A program made the translations under genes and the position numbers. DNA of 6,032 nt from an uncultured Veillonella sp. (lineage in GTDB: Bacteria; Bacillota; Negativicutes; Veillonellales; Veillonellaceae). The stretch is taken from NCBI GenBank assembly GCA_937930265.1, contig CALGLI010000102.1, positions 1-6,032 on the forward strand. Reading direction: 5' to 3'. The notes under the pieces were generated by a model, which saw only the letters and a program-made list of their open reading frames with translations, had not been told where the DNA came from and did no database searches. Of this stretch, positions 1 to 6,032 are shown one piece after another (the first letter of the stretch is position 1; each line of letters opens with the position of its first letter).

Positions 1-996
1 GCAACATTGAGCTTATTCTCCTCAACGAAAGCATTAGGCTTGACGCCGGCTCAATTGCAAGGAGATAAAGTGGCTACCTTGGCAGTACCTGAATCAGGTA
101 CAGGGTTTGTACGAGCTATGCTGGAAGATTCTAAACCACAGACCTTTTCTGACTTAGTGCGGATCTCTGGTTTCTCTCATGGTACTAATGTATGGGTGGA
201 TAATGCGCAAACCTTGATTAAAACAGGAACATGTAAATTGAATGAAGCTATCTCTACCCGTGATGATATTATGAACTTTTTGCGTAACCATGGCGTAGCA
301 GATAATGTAGCTTTTTCTGTTATGGAAAATGTGCGTAAAGGGAAAGGAATTGAGAAACGTAACAAAGAAGGAGTTGCTCAAACGGATTATGAAGACCAAA
401 TGCGAGCAGCCCAAGTGCCGGAGTGGTTTATTGCATCTTGTAAAAAGATTTCCTATTTATTCCCTCGGGCACATGCCGTAGCCTACGTTATGATGGCATT
501 CCGTATTGCGTGGTACAAGATTAATTATCCATTAGCTTTCTATGCATCGTATTTTTCTATTCGAGCAAAAGCCTTTGATTTGAAAATTATGATGGGCTCT
601 TTAGAAGAGCAACAACAAGAATTTAAACGGTTGAAAGCCTTAGCTGCGAAGTATGAAGCATCACCAAAGGAAAAAGACTTGATGTCAGCCTTAGAGGTAT
701 CCTTGGAAATGAAACAGCGAGGATATTCCTTTGCCAATGTAGAGCTATACAAATCACAAGCACGGCGGTTTATGATTAAAGATGAAACCTCTTTATTGCC
801 ACCATTTGTGGCTGTCACAAGTTTAGGCGAAAAGGTAGCGGATGCCATCGTAGAAGAACGGGAGCAAGCAGAGTTCTTATCCATTAAAGATTTGCGGAGA
901 CGTACAAAAATGTCTCAAACCATTGCGAATCGTATGGTGGAATTAGGTTGTTTAGGCGACTTACCAGAAGATGAGCAAATGAGTTTATTTGGATGA
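1..996 (+). CDS. polC: DNA polymerase III alpha subunit, PolC type (C-terminal part, 5' end outside window)
   Basis: This is the C-terminal 331 residues of the Gram-positive-type replicative polymerase PolC, which synthesises chromosomal DNA and carries its own proofreading exonuclease (the exonuclease part lies outside the window). The reading frame is open from base 1, so the TTG at 7 is an internal Leu codon and not a start. Recalled Bacillus subtilis PolC matches along the whole length: FSSTKALGLTP near the start, then GFVRAMLED, ISGFSHGTNVW, SCKKISYLFPRAHAVAYV, YPLAFYASYF, ASPKEKDL, EMKQRGYSF, and a C-terminal end in QMSLFG that resembles the usual PolC ending. These belong to the polymerase core and the C-terminal region. 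The stop is TGA at 994-996. gntK begins 12 bases downstream with no terminator between them. The family assignment is firm; only the 5' part is missing. Confidence 0.96.
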   Translation, partial: ATLSLFSSTKALGLTPAQLQGDKVATLAVPESGTGFVRAMLEDSKPQTFSDLVRISGFSHGTNVWVDNAQTLIKTGTCKLNEAISTRDDIMNFLRNHGVADNVAFSVMENVRKGKGIEKRNKEGVAQTDYEDQMRAAQVPEWFIASCKKISYLFPRAHAVAYVMMAFRIAWYKINYPLAFYASYFSIRAKAFDLKIMMGSLEEQQQEFKRLKALAAKYEASPKEKDLMSALEVSLEMKQRGYSFANVELYKSQARRFMIKDETSLLPPFVAVTSLGEKVADAIVEEREQAEFLSIKDLRRRTKMSQTIANRMVELGCLGDLPEDEQMSLFG

Positions 997-997
997 T

Positions 998-1003
998 AGG
1001 AGG
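998..1003 (+). promoter_or_regulatory. Ribosome binding site of gntK
   Basis: A perfect AGGAGG lies 5 bases before the ATG at 1009 and immediately after the polC stop codon. It fixes the gntK start. It also shows that gntK is translated independently even if it is transcribed from upstream of the polC end. Confidence 0.88.
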
Positions 1004-1008
1004 TATAT

Positions 1009-2562
1009 ATGTCAGAAGTTAGAGAAGCAGTATGGATAGGCGTTGACGTGGGAACCACAGGCGTACGTGCTATGGCATATACAGCACAAGGTAAATCAGT
1101 AGCAGTGCGAGATGCTTTTTATCCATTAGAAACACCACAATATGATCGAGCAGAGCAGAATCCTCAACAAATTTATGATGCTGCGGAAGAAGTCATTGCG
1201 GGAGTAGTAAAAGATTTACAATATAAACTAGTCACTATATCGGGGATTGCTTTAAGTTCAGTGATGCACAGTTTTATTCCTCAAGATGAACAGTTTGATT
1301 TATTAGGGAATATGATTACTTGGGCAGATAGTAGAAGCTCCACTATCGTGCATCGTATGGAACAAGACGAAGAATGTAAACAATTTTACTTTAGAACAGG
1401 CTGTCCGTTACATGCGTCGTATCCATTGGCTAAAATCATATGGGTCAAAGAAAATCAACCTGAAATCTTCGGTCGTATGGCACATATTGGATCTATTAAA
1501 GATTACATGTTCCGGTTGATGACCGGAGAATGGGTCACAGACAAATCCGTGGCATCTAGTTCTGGTTTATTTAATGCCTTTACAGAAACTTGGGATTCTG
1601 AGATTTTAGACTATGTAGGGATTCAAGAAGAACAACTGCCTAAGGTAGTGTCTACTATATATAGTAGTAAGTTAGTAGCAGACGTAGCAGAGCGTTTAGG
1701 CTTACCTGTGAATACACCAGTTGTCATCGGTGCTACTGATGGAGTATTGGTAAATGTTGGTATTGGCGCTGTATCTAAAGGACAGTTAAGTGCTACTATT
1801 GGTACATCTGGTGCTATACGGATGCTCACAGAAAAGCCGCAAATGGATCCTAAAGGTCGCACTTGGTGCTATAATTTAACAGATACTATGTGGGTGGCTG
1901 GTGGAGCTATCAACAATGGTGGTATGATTTTGCGTTGGATGCGAGATCGTATTTTGCATTATCATGGCTCCCAAATGGAACAATTATCGGTGGACCCTTA
2001 TGATTTAATGACCATGAAAGCAAGACATGTACCAGCTGGATCTGGTGGCTTGTTATTAATGCCATACTTTACTGGTGAACGAGCTCCCTATTGGAATTCT
2101 GATTTGCGTGGTGCTTTCGTAGGTTTATCCTTAAATCATAGTCGTTCTTACATGATTCGTGCCACAATGGAAGGGATTTGTTATAGCTTACGATTTGTTC
2201 TTGATGCATTGCGTGAGTTTGAAGAGGTGAAAGACATCCGCATTAGTGGTTCTTTCACTAAATCTGAATTATGGGTACAAATTATGAGTGATATATTCGG
2301 TGAACATATCACCTTACCAAATAATAGTGAAGGGGCCTCCTTTGGCGCCGCTGTGTTAGGGTTTATTTCTGATGGAACTTTGTCAGATATTAAGGATACA
2401 GCAGAGCTAGTACAGCCTGAATGTATCTATCACCCTAAGGAGCAACATCAAGCCGTATATGAAGAACTTTTCTCTATTTATGAAAGTTTGTATATTCATA
2501 TGAAAGACGATTTGGCACGTCTTGTTCAGTTCCAAAAGGAACATCCATTTAGTCGTTTATAA
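1009..2562 (+). CDS. gntK: Gluconokinase, FGGY carbohydrate kinase family
   Basis: The predicted reaction is ATP-dependent phosphorylation of D-gluconate to 6-phosphogluconate in the cytoplasm, feeding the pentose phosphate or Entner-Doudoroff route. At 517 residues it has the length of the Bacillus-type FGGY gluconokinase, not the short P-loop GntK of E. coli. Visible elements, in order: the N-terminal phosphate-binding motif GVDVGTTGVRA (residues 11-21), WADSRS (105-110), GATDG (241-245) with D244 as the likely catalytic base, the second phosphate motif IGTSGAIR (264-271), an FGGY signature-like stretch starting at GAFVGLSLNH (from 368) and running to the ATMEG region, and SGSFTKSELW (413-422) near the adenosine site. 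The start is set by the AGGAGG at 998-1003. gntP follows after 18 bases, which supports gluconate as substrate. FGGY kinases are hard to separate by substrate from sequence alone, so a related sugar acid or polyol remains possible. Confidence 0.9.
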   Translation: MSEVREAVWIGVDVGTTGVRAMAYTAQGKSVAVRDAFYPLETPQYDRAEQNPQQIYDAAEEVIAGVVKDLQYKLVTISGIALSSVMHSFIPQDEQFDLLGNMITWADSRSSTIVHRMEQDEECKQFYFRTGCPLHASYPLAKIIWVKENQPEIFGRMAHIGSIKDYMFRLMTGEWVTDKSVASSSGLFNAFTETWDSEILDYVGIQEEQLPKVVSTIYSSKLVADVAERLGLPVNTPVVIGATDGVLVNVGIGAVSKGQLSATIGTSGAIRMLTEKPQMDPKGRTWCYNLTDTMWVAGGAINNGGMILRWMRDRILHYHGSQMEQLSVDPYDLMTMKARHVPAGSGGLLLMPYFTGERAPYWNSDLRGAFVGLSLNHSRSYMIRATMEGICYSLRFVLDALREFEEVKDIRISGSFTKSELWVQIMSDIFGEHITLPNNSEGASFGAAVLGFISDGTLSDIKDTAELVQPECIYHPKEQHQAVYEELFSIYESLYIHMKDDLARLVQFQKEHPFSRL

Positions 2563-2566
2563 TTTG

Positions 2567-2573
2567 AAAGGAG
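2567..2573 (+). promoter_or_regulatory. Ribosome binding site of gntP
   Basis: AAAGGAG lies 7 bases before the ATG at 2581, in the 18-base gap after the gntK stop. It confirms the gntP start and tight co-transcription with gntK. Confidence 0.85.
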
Positions 2574-2580
2574 ACTAGAA

Positions 2581-3900
2581 ATGCCATTAATCATTCTTGC
2601 ATTAGGAATTATTTTACTATTTTTCCTAATCGTAAAAGTAAAGATGAATAGCTTTTTATCATTGCTATTGGTCTGTGTATTATTAGCCTTTGGAGAAGGA
2701 TTGCCAATCGATAAGATTTTCCCAACCATCCAAAAAGGCTTAGGAGCTACCTTAGGTGGTTTAACAATCGTAGTAGGCTTTGGTGCTATTTTAGGAAAAT
2801 TGATGGCCGATAGCGGTGGAGCACAACGTATTGCTACTACCTTGATCAACATGTTTGGTCGAAATAATGTAAGATGGGCCGTATGTTTAACTGGATTCAT
2901 TGTAGGTATTGCTTTATTCTATGAAATCGGTTTCGTCTTATTGATTCCATTAATCTTTACCATTGCTAAATCTGCGGATATTCCATTGTTAGAGGTAGGC
3001 ATGCCAATGGTAGCGGCCTTATCTGTGACACATGGTTTCTTGCCTCCACATCCAGGTCCTACAGCGATTTCTGTATTATTTAATGCAGACATTGGATTAA
3101 CTTTGGTGTATGGTATCCTTATTGGTATTCCTACTGTCATTTTGGCAGGTCCATTATTGTACAACACTGTGAAAGATATTAAAACCGATATCCCTGAAGG
3201 CCTTCATAATGATAAGGAATTTACAGAAGAGGAAATGCCATCCTTTGGTGTTTCCATCTTTACAGCATTAGTACCAGTTATCTTGATGGCAGCTACAGCT
3301 ATCGGTAAAATGATGAATTTACCAAAAACATCTACTATTATGGTAATCCTTAACTTCATTGGTGATCCATCTGTGGCATTAACAATTTCCTTGATCATTG
3401 CATTCTATACATTTGGCTTCGCTCGTGGCAAAACTATGAAAGATATTATGGCTACTTCTGAAAAAGCAATTTTAACAGTAGCTATGATTCTATTCGTTGT
3501 AGGTGCTGGTGGAGCACTAAAACAAGTATTGATCGATAGCGGTGTGGGTACCTATATCGGTGAACTAGTGATGCAAGTCAATGTGTCTCCATTAGTATTA
3601 GCTTGGTTGATTGCTGTTGTGATTCGTATTGCTGTTGGTTCTGCTACAGTGGCAGCTATGACAGCTGGCGGTATCGTAGCGCCGTTAATTCCATTAACAG
3701 GTGTAAGCCCTGAGTTGATGGTCATCGCAGTGGGGGCTGGTTCTGTATTCTTTAGTCCACCAAATGACCCAGGATTCTGGCTATTCAAAGAGTTTTTCGG
3801 GTTATCAGTCAAACAAACATTACGCTCTTGGTGTATGGTGGAAACAGTGATTGCCGTATGTGGTTTAATTGGTGTAGAAATCATTAATTTATTCTTATAA
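2581..3900 (+). CDS. gntP: Gluconate permease, GntP family (gluconate:H+ symporter)
   Basis: This is a 439-residue integral membrane protein predicted to bring gluconate into the cell with protons. The sequence is almost entirely hydrophobic, with roughly 11-12 likely membrane segments, and has one clearly polar stretch at about residues 197-220 (KDIKTDIPEG through EEEMP), probably a central cytoplasmic loop. Features recalled from the GntP family include the glycine-rich VVGFGAILGKLMADSGGA (64-81), FYEIGFVLLIPL (113-124), HGFLPPHPGPTA (151-162), GSATVAAMTAGGI (353-365) and the C-terminal SPPNDPGFWLFKE (392-404). The length is close to the 440-450 residues usual for the family. It follows gntK with its own Shine-Dalgarno sequence, so kinase and transporter form a two-gene uptake module. 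No gluconate-responsive GntR regulator is present in the window. Other GntP-family substrates such as related aldonates or glycerate cannot be excluded. Confidence 0.92.
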   Translation: MPLIILALGIILLFFLIVKVKMNSFLSLLLVCVLLAFGEGLPIDKIFPTIQKGLGATLGGLTIVVGFGAILGKLMADSGGAQRIATTLINMFGRNNVRWAVCLTGFIVGIALFYEIGFVLLIPLIFTIAKSADIPLLEVGMPMVAALSVTHGFLPPHPGPTAISVLFNADIGLTLVYGILIGIPTVILAGPLLYNTVKDIKTDIPEGLHNDKEFTEEEMPSFGVSIFTALVPVILMAATAIGKMMNLPKTSTIMVILNFIGDPSVALTISLIIAFYTFGFARGKTMKDIMATSEKAILTVAMILFVVGAGGALKQVLIDSGVGTYIGELVMQVNVSPLVLAWLIAVVIRIAVGSATVAAMTAGGIVAPLIPLTGVSPELMVIAVGAGSVFFSPPNDPGFWLFKEFFGLSVKQTLRSWCMVETVIAVCGLIGVEIINLFL

Positions 3901-3950
3901 ATGAACTTATGAGATTACAAGTACATATGTGATACAAAATAGAGACACAG

Positions 3951-3985
3951 AAAAGCGCACCGTCCACAAGGGATAGTGCGCTTTT
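3951..3985. terminator. Bidirectional rho-independent terminator between convergent gntP and pflA
   Basis: A perfect 10-bp inverted repeat pairs AAAAGCGCAC (3951-3960) with GTGCGCTTTT (3976-3985). Inside it, after one mismatch, GTCC (3962-3965) can pair with GGAT (3971-3974, including one G-U pair), leaving a 5-base loop. The stem ends in T's on either strand, so RNA read in either direction forms a GC-rich hairpin followed by a U-run. It lies 50 bases after the gntP stop and about 30 bases after the pflA stop (minus strand), as expected for a shared terminator. The rest of the 3901-4015 gap shows no gene. Confidence 0.88.
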
Positions 3986-4015
3986 ATAAAAATCAGGGAA
4001 AGTATTTATATGAAT

Positions 4016-4789
4016 TTACGATTGTGGAGCATCTGCCATAGGACACCACAATCGTCTGCGGTAGTCGCGTATTCCAGAAAGGACAACGCGGAGTGCACGC
4101 TGTGCGTCAGCTTTTGAGAGGGGCGGGATTCCATCTAAGCGATAGGAAATGCCAAGACTTTCATATTTAGTAACCCCCATGACGTGGTATGGTAAGCAAT
4201 CTACGGCTTTCAAATGCTTGAAAGGACCTAGAAAGCAACCAAGCCGATACCAGCGATCGCGATTATCTGTGATGGTTGGGACTACCACGTGGCGCACCCA
4301 AAAATCTGTGCCATGTTCGTCTACAAATTGAGCGAACTCTAGGACTGCATCATTGGGTTTGCCGGTTAGTGTTTCGTGTATAGAGGAATCGATCTCTTTC
4401 ACATCAAGAATGACTAAATCCGTTACGTCAAGAAGCAGTTTGTACTCTCTAGCCTGTTCCTGTGTGTAGCAAATCCCGCTTGTATCTAAACAAGTATGAA
4501 TCCCCTTTCCGTGAAAGAAAGTAAAGAGTTCGATAATAAAAGGGAGTTGCAACAATGCTTCACCACCAGTGACAGTGATGCCACCAGTATTATAAAAGTC
4601 TCGATTCCTTTCAAATTGTGTCCACACATCTGCCACAGTCATTTCTTGGGCATACGTAGAGGGATCCCAAGTATCTGGATTATGGCAATAGGCACATCGC
4701 AAAGGGCAACCTTGGAGGAAGAGGACAAATCGCATGCCTGGCCCATCCACAGTGCCCATGGTCTCAATGGAATGAATGCGACCTACCAT
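4016..4789 (-). CDS. pflA: Pyruvate formate-lyase activating enzyme (radical SAM)
   Basis: This 257-residue glycyl-radical-enzyme activase uses a [4Fe-4S] cluster and S-adenosylmethionine to abstract hydrogen from the target glycine of PFL. The N-terminus MVGRIHSIETMGTVDGPG matches the start of E. coli PflA as recalled. The cluster motif CPLRCAYC places cysteines at C28, C32 and C35 (the CX3CX2C radical-SAM pattern, bases 4685-4708). TGGEA (74-78) is the SAM-binding GGE motif. LDTSG (101-105), ILDVKEID (127-134), VRHVVVPT (165-172) and LPYHVMGVTKYESLG (199-213) continue the PflA pattern. The C-terminus runs about ten residues beyond E. coli PflA. No convincing Shine-Dalgarno sequence precedes the ATG, but it lies 6 bases after the stop of the glycyl-radical gene, so translation is probably coupled. 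An earlier start is impossible because that TAA (4796-4798) is in the same frame. The likely substrate is G54 of the adjacent small protein. Confidence 0.95.
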   Translation of the reverse strand: MVGRIHSIETMGTVDGPGMRFVLFLQGCPLRCAYCHNPDTWDPSTYAQEMTVADVWTQFERNRDFYNTGGITVTGGEALLQLPFIIELFTFFHGKGIHTCLDTSGICYTQEQAREYKLLLDVTDLVILDVKEIDSSIHETLTGKPNDAVLEFAQFVDEHGTDFWVRHVVVPTITDNRDRWYRLGCFLGPFKHLKAVDCLPYHVMGVTKYESLGISYRLDGIPPLSKADAQRALRVVLSGIRDYRRRLWCPMADAPQS

Positions 4790-4795
4790 AGTGCA

Positions 4796-5035
4796 TTACA
4801 TGGATTGATGGAATGTACGGGAAATCACTTCATCTTGTTGTGCTTTTGTCAACTTATTGAAATGAACAGCGTAACCAGAAACACGGATAGTCAATTGTGG
4901 ATACAATTCAGGATGTTTTTGAGCATCTAATAATGTTTCACGATTGAATACGTTTACGTTTAAATGATGGCCGCCTTTTTTGCTGTATCCATCTAATAAT
5001 TGGACTAAGTTATCTACTTGTTGTTCGTTTGTCAT
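4796..5035 (-). CDS. Stand-alone glycyl-radical domain, small subunit of a split pyruvate formate-lyase (GrcA-like)
   Basis: This 79-residue protein is equivalent to the C-terminal end of PFL. It carries the radical loop RVSGYAVHF with G54 as the predicted radical glycine (codon at 4874-4876). It is preceded by HHLNVNVFNRETLLDA (23-38) and YPQLTI (45-50), and ends in RTFHQSM, so glycine-to-end spacing equals that of E. coli PflB. It also keeps the PFL linker VDNLVQLLDGY (7-17), which normally joins the barrel to the radical domain. E. coli YfiD/GrcA instead has an unrelated N-terminal region of about 50 residues. This protein is therefore a detached piece of PFL itself rather than a typical YfiD spare part. 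A strong Shine-Dalgarno sequence (5041-5048) and an ATG two bases after the large-chain stop show that it is separately translated. The inferred role is to insert its glycine loop into the large chain beside the Cys-Cys pair after activation by pflA. Database labels may read 'autonomous glycyl radical cofactor GrcA'. Confidence 0.9.
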   Translation of the reverse strand: MTNEQQVDNLVQLLDGYSKKGGHHLNVNVFNRETLLDAQKHPELYPQLTIRVSGYAVHFNKLTKAQQDEVISRTFHQSM

Positions 5036-5037
5036 AG

Positions 5038-6032
5038 TTACTCCTTTTCTTCAGAGAATGTAACATTTGGCTCACGGCAAGCTAGATTTTCACAACCATC
5101 GGCTAATGCATGTGTAATGTCGCCTAAGTCTAAATCTAGGTCCAAGTCGCCTAATGTCACCATAGATTCTCCAGATTTACCAAGAGAATCTGGAATAATA
5201 GAGAATGTATTAGAAATACCATCGCAACAATCACGCCATGGCATTTTAGCAACGGATGCCAGAGAAGACACAGCTCCATGAGAATCACGACCATGCATAG
5301 GGTTAGCTCCCGGAGCAAATGGAATGCCTGCTTTACGTCCGTCAGGGGTAGCACCAGTGGCATTACCGTATACCACATTCGATGTAATCGTTAAGAGTGA
5401 CATAGTAGGCACGGATTGACGGTACGTAGGATGTTTACGAATTTTATTCATAAACCCAGATACCACCGTAGCCGCTAAATCATCTACGCGATCATCATCA
5501 TTGCCATATTTAGGGAAGTCCCCTTCGATTTCAAAATCAATAGCAATTCCATTTTCATCACGAATTGGTTTTACTTTCGCATACTTAATAGCAGATAGAG
5601 AATCAGCTACTACGGAAAGTCCAGCAATACCTGTAGCAAACCACCGTGTTACCTTGCGGTCATGCAATGCCATTTCCAATTTTTCATAGGCATACTTATC
5701 ATGCATGTAATGAATGATATTTAAGGCATTCACATACACACCGGCTAACCATTCCGTCATATCTTCAAAACGTTCCATCACTTCGTCGAAGTCAAGGTAT
5801 TCGGAAGTAATAGGACGGAATTTTGGACCTACTTGTTTTTTCAGCTTTTCATCTACGCCACCATTGATTGCGTAAAGTAATGCTTTTGCCAAGTTACAGC
5901 GAGCACCAAAGAATTGCATTTCTTTACCAATACGCATTGGGGAAACGCAGCAAGCGATAGCGTAATCATCGCCAGAGTTAGGGCGCATGATTTCGTCGTT
6001 CTCATATTGAATGGAAGAAGTTGCAATAGAGA
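5038..6032 (-). CDS. pflB: Pyruvate formate-lyase catalytic chain lacking the glycyl-radical domain (N-terminus outside window)
   Basis: PFL converts pyruvate and CoA to acetyl-CoA and formate without oxygen. The visible 330 residues run past the window edge: 14 further in-frame residues, including SSIQYENDEI, precede the ATG at 5986-5988, so that ATG is internal. The active-site pair in IACCVSP is at 5947-5952, equivalent to C418-C419 of E. coli PflB. FFGARCNLAKALLYAINGG, DEVMERF, NIIHYMHDKYAYE, GIAGLSVVADSLSAIKYAK, TITSNVVYG, TPDGRKAG and PGANPMHGRD follow the PflB order closely. Homology ends at FSIIPDSLGK. A 45-residue tail follows (5041-5175), containing a Leu-Asp repeat and a CX4C pair, then TAA. 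The radical glycine is absent from this chain and is encoded by the next gene. No disruption of the catalytic core is seen in the window. The full chain would be roughly 720 residues if the unseen part is of normal length. The PFL assignment is firm; splitting is discussed under findings. Confidence 0.95.
   Translation of the reverse strand, partial: SIATSSIQYENDEIMRPNSGDDYAIACCVSPMRIGKEMQFFGARCNLAKALLYAINGGVDEKLKKQVGPKFRPITSEYLDFDEVMERFEDMTEWLAGVYVNALNIIHYMHDKYAYEKLEMALHDRKVTRWFATGIAGLSVVADSLSAIKYAKVKPIRDENGIAIDFEIEGDFPKYGNDDDRVDDLAATVVSGFMNKIRKHPTYRQSVPTMSLLTITSNVVYGNATGATPDGRKAGIPFAPGANPMHGRDSHGAVSSLASVAKMPWRDCCDGISNTFSIIPDSLGKSGESMVTLGDLDLDLDLGDITHALADGCENLACREPNVTFSEEKE
5041..5048 (-). 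promoter_or_regulatory. Ribosome binding site of the glycyl-radical small subunit
   Basis: On the minus strand AAAAGGAG lies directly before the large-chain TAA and 5 bases before the ATG at 5033-5035. It is formed by the last Glu-Lys-Glu codons of the large chain. This site is the main evidence that the break in PFL is a real gene boundary with designed re-initiation and not a random stop. Confidence 0.88.
5119..5154 (-). repeat. Short direct repeat coding the Leu-Gly-Asp ends of an acidic Leu-Asp run
   Basis: The 9-base unit TTAGGCGAC (minus strand) occurs at 5146-5154 and 5119-5127, exactly 27 bases (9 codons) apart and in frame. Each copy codes Leu-Gly-Asp. Between them the codons alternate Asp and Leu, giving the peptide LGDLDLDLDLGD in the tail of the large PFL chain. 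The Leu codons differ (TTG, CTA, TTA), so the run is not a pure simple-sequence repeat at DNA level and may be under protein-level selection. Confidence 0.7.

Noticed and set aside
2526..2900. Minus-strand open frame of 124 codons across the gntK/gntP junction
   Set aside because: It is antisense to the strongly supported gntK end and gntP start, has no recognisable family, and its composition is explained by the hydrophobic codons of gntP on the other strand.
3915..3940. Promoter-like TTACAA and TACAAA after gntP, with a small palindrome ACATATGT
   Set aside because: The two hexamers are only about 12 bases apart, no plus-strand gene follows, and the 8-base palindrome is too short and AT-rich to call an operator.
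4021..4140. Higher GC at the 3' end of pflA (about 55% by hand count) as a sign of horizontal transfer
   Set aside because: GC varies by stretch in neighbouring genes too (from about 25% to over 50% in 60-base pieces of gntP), so this local rise is not good evidence for transfer.
4496..4930. Plus-strand open frame of 144 codons opposite pflA and the glycyl-radical gene
   Set aside because: It lies antisense to two genes with clear conserved motifs, has no recognisable domain or good ribosome binding site, and bridges the gap between the two genes. It is a shadow of the real coding strand.
4796..5035. The small protein as an ordinary YfiD/GrcA spare part beside a complete PFL
   Set aside because: The adjacent large chain has no radical glycine of its own, and the small protein lacks the YfiD-specific N-terminal region and keeps the PFL linker instead. 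A spare-part role for another, full-length PFL elsewhere in the genome cannot be excluded, but it is not what the locus shows.
4796..6032. PFL as a pseudogene broken by a stop or frameshift
   Set aside because: The two pieces do not meet at a single mutation. The small-protein frame has an in-frame TGA at 5051-5053 just upstream, an extra 45-residue tail separates the homologous parts, a well-spaced Shine-Dalgarno sequence serves the second piece, and all catalytic residues visible in the window are intact.

Overview
The window suggests a low-to-moderate GC member of the Bacillota. The first gene is the C-terminal part of PolC, the Gram-positive-type replicative DNA polymerase, ribosome binding sites are strong and purine-rich, and the metabolism is fermentative. 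The gene set fits a Negativicutes organism of the Veillonella kind, but that genus-level guess rests on general resemblance and was not tested.

Layout. On the + strand, positions 1-996 are the 3' end of polC. Twelve bases later comes an FGGY-family gluconokinase (gntK, 1009-2562), then a GntP-family gluconate permease (gntP, 2581-3900). Each has a clear Shine-Dalgarno sequence. Together the two genes would import gluconate and phosphorylate it to 6-phosphogluconate. A long hairpin with A- and T-runs on both sides (3951-3985) lies between gntP and the convergent minus-strand genes and should terminate transcription from both directions.

On the - strand, reading from 6032 down to 4016, is a pyruvate formate-lyase (PFL) operon. 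It contains the catalytic part of PFL (partial at the window edge, stop at 5038-5040), then a separate 79-residue glycyl-radical protein (4796-5035), then the radical-SAM PFL-activating enzyme (pflA, 4016-4789).

The notable point is that PFL is split. In the familiar single-chain enzyme the Cys-Cys active site and the radical glycine are in one polypeptide. Here the large chain carries the Cys-Cys pair and ends before the glycyl-radical domain, in a 45-residue acidic tail not found in E. coli PflB. The glycine loop is made from its own gene with its own Shine-Dalgarno sequence, two bases after the large-chain stop. The arrangement looks deliberate rather than decayed, because both halves keep all the recognisable conserved residues and no simple frameshift rejoins them without including the tail. 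PFL would therefore be a two-subunit enzyme in which pflA activates the small subunit. Whether this has been described before cannot be decided from the sequence alone.
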